NCBI GenBank assembly: GCA_030040295.1
Contig: JASHTZ010000333.1
Coordinates: 1-17,723, forward strand
Reading direction: 5' to 3'
DNA from: Terriglobia bacterium
Lineage (GTDB): Bacteria; Acidobacteriota; Terriglobia; UBA7540
DNA length: 17,723 bases
Shown piece after piece: positions 14,836 through 17,723 of the stretch (position 1 is the stretch's first letter; each line of letters starts with the position of its first letter). Both the position numbers and the translations under genes were made by a program. The notes under the pieces were generated by a model. That model was not told the origin of the DNA. It worked only from the letters and a program-made list of their open reading frames with translations, and did no database searches.

Positions 14836-14849
14836 CACCCACCCCATGT
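14836..14849 (+). repeat. Second copy of the tRNA-His 3'-end repeat (possible attR)
   Basis: Exact copy of CACCCACCCCATGT, in the same orientation as at the tRNA-His 3' end 5.1 kb to the left. The flanks differ on both sides. It lies just upstream (minus-strand sense) of the broken antitoxin and just past the stop codon of the universal stress gene, a plausible edge of an inserted segment. Confidence 0.4.
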
Positions 14850-14856
14850 CTTACCT

Positions 14857-15726
14857 TCACACGTTCAGAACCGGAACCTGCACCGAGCAGATAATTCCAT
14901 AGCCGTGGGTACGCAGGTGGCCGCCGTAGGGGTAACAACCGGTCACCACCAGATCCGCCTTGGTTTGCAGAGCGGCTTGATTCAAGACCTTGGGCACTTC
15001 GCCACTGCCGATGAACGTCTCTGCCTTGACGCCTGTTTCCTGCTGGAGCCTGGCCATCTGCTGCTCGGCGTTGCCGAGGATTACCTTCTCCCACGCGTGG
15101 TCGATGACGTTGCCGCCTGGCCCCCAGAGCTCCAGTGCAGCCGTAACGTGGGCAAGAGTGAGGCGCGCGCCAAATTTGGCGGCCAACTGGGCGGCCCAGT
15201 CAACATTCCTGGCACTGCGAGGCCCGAAGTCGACGGCGCAGAGGACATTGCGGATGGCAAAATCCAGACGGGGCAATTCCTCCTCGATGTGCGCCCCCGT
15301 CCACACCGGGCACTCCGTGCCATGCAGCACCTTCGCCGTCACCGAGCCCAGGAGAAATTTGGAGAAGGTGAAACTATAGGAAGGGACCATGATCAAATCG
15401 GCTTTTTGCTCGTGGGCCGTTTGTACAATGGCCGTGGCGACGTCGCCATCTGCCAGTTTGCCTGGGGTGGCAAGTCCATTGAGCTCTTCTGCGAGTTTCT
15501 TGTCTTTTTCTTCGCGGGTCTGCTGCAGGACAGCGCCGAGCAAGTCCCAGTCCTCTGCCGCGTGCTTGTCTTTCGGTACGCCGGCGGCAAAACTGCGCTC
15601 CGTGATGACGTGAAGTAAGACGATTTGCGAATGAAAATGACGGGCCAGGGCGACGGCTTGGCGAAGAACTGCGTGGGTGGAAATCGGGATGTCAACCGGA
15701 AGCAGAATTTGCTTGATGTTCAGCAC
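14857..15726 (-). CDS. Tandem-domain universal stress protein (UspA family)
   Basis: Cytoplasmic stress protein of 289 residues with two UspA domains. Domain 1 (about 1-145) starts IKQILLPVDIPISTHAVLRQ and ends in LLGSVTAKVLHGTECPVW; domain 2 (about 158-289) starts IRNVLCAVDFGPRSARNVDW and ends in ICSVQVPVLNV. The ATP-binding G-x2-G-x9-G-S/T motif is degenerate in both: domain 1 keeps LGS but lacks the first glycines, and domain 2 has GGHLRTHGYG. Nucleotide binding is therefore uncertain. The start is GTG at 15726 with GGGGTGA just upstream; an in-frame stop rules out any longer start apart from CTG. No convincing promoter was found in 15727-15959, which holds nothing else I can support. Confidence 0.93.
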   Translation of the reverse strand: MLNIKQILLPVDIPISTHAVLRQAVALARHFHSQIVLLHVITERSFAAGVPKDKHAAEDWDLLGAVLQQTREEKDKKLAEELNGLATPGKLADGDVATAIVQTAHEQKADLIMVPSYSFTFSKFLLGSVTAKVLHGTECPVWTGAHIEEELPRLDFAIRNVLCAVDFGPRSARNVDWAAQLAAKFGARLTLAHVTAALELWGPGGNVIDHAWEKVILGNAEQQMARLQQETGVKAETFIGSGEVPKVLNQAALQTKADLVVTGCYPYGGHLRTHGYGIICSVQVPVLNV

Positions 15727-15959
15727 CAGTCACCCCATCCGCGCCTGTTGAGTTGGTGCTGCGGCGCCCTATGCAGTCGTTGAATCGCATCGTCTCAAAT
15801 CCTTCGGAGCATGATCCTGCCTAAAAGGCTGCAGCCATCTGTCCTTTCGTTGGCGTGAATAGCAGGAGACGGAATGCTGACCTTCAGGTGGCTTGAATTG
15901 CGGCTTTGAAGCGATGATTGCTCACTAGATATCCGGTCTTCAGGGACAAAGCGCAAAAG

Positions 15960-16544
15960 TCACCCCTTTGGCGGCGGGTCACATGCCGAGGATAAGGCCT
16001 TCCCGGATTCTTGCGCTTCAGTACACTTCTCGAAGTGTTCCTTATCGTATTTAGTAGGCGGGGAACCTTCGAAAGTGATGTCGCGAATCAAGTACAAATT
16101 CCTGTTGATGCGAACCACGTTGGCGTCTCGGTCCAGGGGGAGCCACTTCCTCCCATCAAACATGCGGAATGCGGGCGAGATGTGCACATCGCCCGACGTG
16201 CCGGGAATTTCGTCCTTGCGCTTGGTCCAAATGATTTTCACCACTTCGTCGAAGCCAAATTTCGCAGCTCCCTTGAGGCCTATAAATTGGAGGGTCATGG
16301 ACATCCGGTGCATGGGGAGCCAGCCTTTCAGGATGCCCATCTCAGAGTTCCAATCCCGTACCATCATCAAAGTTTCAGGCTCCTGAGCGCGAAGCGCGCC
16401 ACAAAACACCAGCACCATGGCCGCCAGAAAGGACCAAATGATCGCATGCCGCAGGATTGGCTGGCGCCGAGGAGGTTTAAAGGCAGAAATAGCATGCTTT
16501 GGAGATCCGCCGTGGGTTTTGGTCGTGTTACCCAGGCTGAACAT
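15960..16544 (-). CDS. Secreted or membrane-anchored protein of unknown function
   Basis: A 194-residue protein I do not recognise. A basic N-terminal region of about 32 residues precedes one hydrophobic segment (about 33-50, AIIWSFLAAMVLVF), followed by ALRAQ, a plausible signal-peptidase site near residue 54. The mature part has many charged residues, the segment KFGFDEVVKIIWTKRKDE, and a late DGRKWLPLDRDANVVRINR stretch, and ends in a proline-rich tail. The unusually long N-region may mean that the real start is internal or that the segment is an anchor. AAGG lies close to the ATG at 16544. It is flanked by non-coding gaps of over 200 bases on both sides, so it is probably a single-gene unit. 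Confidence 0.68.
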   Translation of the reverse strand: MFSLGNTTKTHGGSPKHAISAFKPPRRQPILRHAIIWSFLAAMVLVFCGALRAQEPETLMMVRDWNSEMGILKGWLPMHRMSMTLQFIGLKGAAKFGFDEVVKIIWTKRKDEIPGTSGDVHISPAFRMFDGRKWLPLDRDANVVRINRNLYLIRDITFEGSPPTKYDKEHFEKCTEAQESGKALSSACDPPPKG

Positions 16545-16766
16545 TGCCTTCTTGCCTCACTTGCACTTCCGGCGGGGCGCTTTGCCGCTCACTTCGGCGC
16601 CTGCCATATCGCCCACGAAACCTGCTGCTGCAATTCGCGATGCCATATGCGGCGGCCTGGGCCATGTTTCCCGCCCAAATGAAACGATGGTTCGAGTGCT
16701 TCGTACGGTTGCAAGGAATCTCAGCCGGTCATCGGGCCGGAACCGAGTCCATCGAGGAATACCTCT

Positions 16767-17399
16767 TTAGCGGAAAGTGCCTGAGGAGGGAGGGGAAGTC
16801 ATCATCTTGACCATCGAGCGTTCCTGTATTCCCAGCTTATCCAATATCCTTTTTACGCTTGTGGCAACAGTCCTGTCACTGACATGAAGGATTTTGGCGA
16901 TTTCAATGTCATCCTTGTCTTCCGAGATCAGCTTGATGATTTCGGCGTCTCGTGGATCCCAGGTGGCATTGCTGAGCCGCGCGGACAACTTCGCAACGAT
17001 TTCGGGCGGGATGCACAATTGGCCGGATTGCACGTCACGGATGCACCTGAGCAACTCCTCGGTTGCAGAACCCTTGAGAAGATACCCTCGGGCGCCGGCG
17101 AGCAATGCCAGGGAAATGTCATCATTGCTGTCAAAGGTTGTCAGGACAATAAGCCGCGCGTCCGGGAAGCGCTCGCGGATGGCTTTCATCGCGTCCGCAC
17201 CGCTCATCCGGGGCATGCGCAGGTCAATCAGGGCCACGTCAGGATGAAGAGAGTTGTATTGTTCGACGGCTTCAATTCCATCACGAGCCTCGCCCACCAC
17301 CTGCATATCTGCTCTTCGGTTAATAAGTGAGGTTAGGCCCTCCCGCACGACGGCATGATCGTCAGCGATCAGGATCCGAATCGCCCCCAGCTTGTTCAC
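16767..17399 (-). CDS. NarL/FixJ-type two-component response regulator
   Basis: DNA-binding response regulator of 210 residues. The receiver domain (about 6-122) has the acidic pair D13-D14, phospho-acceptor D59 in ALIDLRMP, T87, and K109 in GYLLKGS; all are conserved. A LuxR-type helix-turn-helix follows (about 148-200, DPRDAEIIKLISEDKDDIEIAKI and RTVATSVKRILDKLG), somewhat divergent from the usual LTPRE pattern. The frame is open to 17669, but the first 90 codons look like non-coding DNA; the GTG at 17399 has a G-rich ribosome site and gives the normal family length. No histidine kinase gene lies in the window, so the partner is unknown or beyond the right edge. Confidence 0.92.
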   Translation of the reverse strand: MNKLGAIRILIADDHAVVREGLTSLINRRADMQVVGEARDGIEAVEQYNSLHPDVALIDLRMPRMSGADAMKAIRERFPDARLIVLTTFDSNDDISLALLAGARGYLLKGSATEELLRCIRDVQSGQLCIPPEIVAKLSARLSNATWDPRDAEIIKLISEDKDDIEIAKILHVSDRTVATSVKRILDKLGIQERSMVKMMTSPPSSGTFR

Positions 17400-17723
17400 C
17401 CCGCAACCCCCCGGCACAAGACGCGTCAATATCCGCCGGCAGTCCATGCTCGTGTCACCAAGAACGCAGACTGCAAATAGATATAGTCTTCCCATTGACA
17501 GATTACTCTCCAAAAAGATCGAATCAATTGGGCGAGAGGCGGGATCGTGTATAGGCCAAGCTACATACCGGAGCCTATAACTTTCGGTATACGCCTTTCG
17601 GGGTATGTGACTGCCTGAAGGGCTAGTTGGAGGAATTTGGACAAAGGAACTCGTGCTTGCCGGCATCATTTCCGACGGGTCTAGCAGTAGCGGGGACTGG
17701 TTCGTTTGGAAATCACCTTCGGC
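17400..17723. other. Upstream region of the response regulator gene
   Basis: No gene is supported here. Although one minus-strand frame stays open to 17669, its translation has no domain character. The region holds repeated CTTTCGG motifs and a TATACA -10-like element on the minus strand (17553-17548), which would give a leader of about 140 bases before the GTG start. The rest shows nothing I can name. Confidence 0.5.
17565..17606 (-). promoter_or_regulatory. Cluster of CTTTCGG/CGGTAT motifs upstream of the response regulator
   Basis: CTTTCGGTAT (17581-17590) and CTTTCGGGGTAT (17595-17606) are direct repeats 14 bases apart, about one and a third helical turns. ATACCG (17565-17570) and CGGTAT (17585-17590) form an inverted pair 14 bases apart. 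They lie immediately upstream of a minus-strand TATACA (17553-17548) whose -35 region is poor, as at activator-dependent promoters. Autoregulation by the response regulator is a reasonable guess. Confidence 0.4.

Noticed and set aside
15820..15835. Palindrome GGCTGCAGCC upstream of the universal stress gene
   Set aside because: Ten bases, no loop, no promoter elements nearby; expected by chance in GC-rich DNA.
16545..16810. 88-codon plus-strand reading frame between the unknown secreted protein and the response regulator
   Set aside because: Its start has no ribosome site, it overlaps the 3' end of the response regulator gene, and its translation shows no recognisable feature.
17400..17669. 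N-terminal extension of the response regulator by 90 codons
   Set aside because: The extension has no domain character and contains the regulatory-looking repeats; the GTG at 17399 gives the normal length for the family.

Overview
The window looks like chromosomal DNA of an Acidobacteriota bacterium. It is GC-rich, carries a 1199-residue TonB-dependent receptor with an N-terminal carboxypeptidase-regulatory domain (a hallmark of that phylum), and has an hrcA-grpE-dnaJ heat-shock operon plus a Tat-exported molybdenum hydroxylase. The phylum call is inferred from protein style, not from a marker-gene comparison.

Layout. (1) 1-2386, minus strand: hrcA, grpE and the 5' part of dnaJ, transcribed leftwards from a near-consensus sigma70 promoter. 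No CIRCE operator is visible. Each of the two gaps inside the operon holds a copy of a palindromic intergenic repeat, and a third copy lies at 6683. (2) 2533-6679, plus strand: a tightly coupled operon for a three-subunit molybdenum hydroxylase of the xanthine dehydrogenase/aldehyde oxidase family (2Fe-2S subunit with a twin-arginine signal, molybdopterin subunit, FAD subunit), ending in a 73-residue cysteine-rich ORF of unknown role. (3) 6745-8687, plus strand: a clear promoter followed by three genes for predicted exported proteins: a DUF1326-like protein, an unknown protein, and a small protein with a C-terminal cysteine cluster. A strong RNA hairpin lies between the first two. (4) 8701-9402, minus strand: an unknown exported protein converging on region 3.

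(5) 9564-14849: a tRNA-His gene, then a stretch with a small unknown ORF, the large TonB receptor gene with a strong hairpin after it, about 500 bases without a convincing gene, and a frameshifted, N-terminally truncated XRE-type antitoxin relic. The last 14 bases around the tRNA 3' end recur exactly at 14836-14849. This is the arrangement expected of an old tRNA-targeted integration, but no integrase is present, so it remains a hypothesis. (6) 14857-17723, minus strand: a two-domain universal stress protein, an unknown secreted protein, and a NarL-type response regulator. The regulator is preceded by repeated CTTTCGG-type motifs next to a possible -10 element.

How the genes may work together: the hydroxylase operon should make a periplasmic three-subunit oxidoreductase in which the Tat signal of the small subunit carries the other two across the membrane. 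The chaperone gene that closes the E. coli pao operon is absent here; the Cys-rich ORF occupies its position. The three exported proteins downstream have their own promoter, so a functional link to the hydroxylase is only suggested by position. Gaps 9403-9563, 15727-15959 and 16545-16766 hold no gene or signal I could support.
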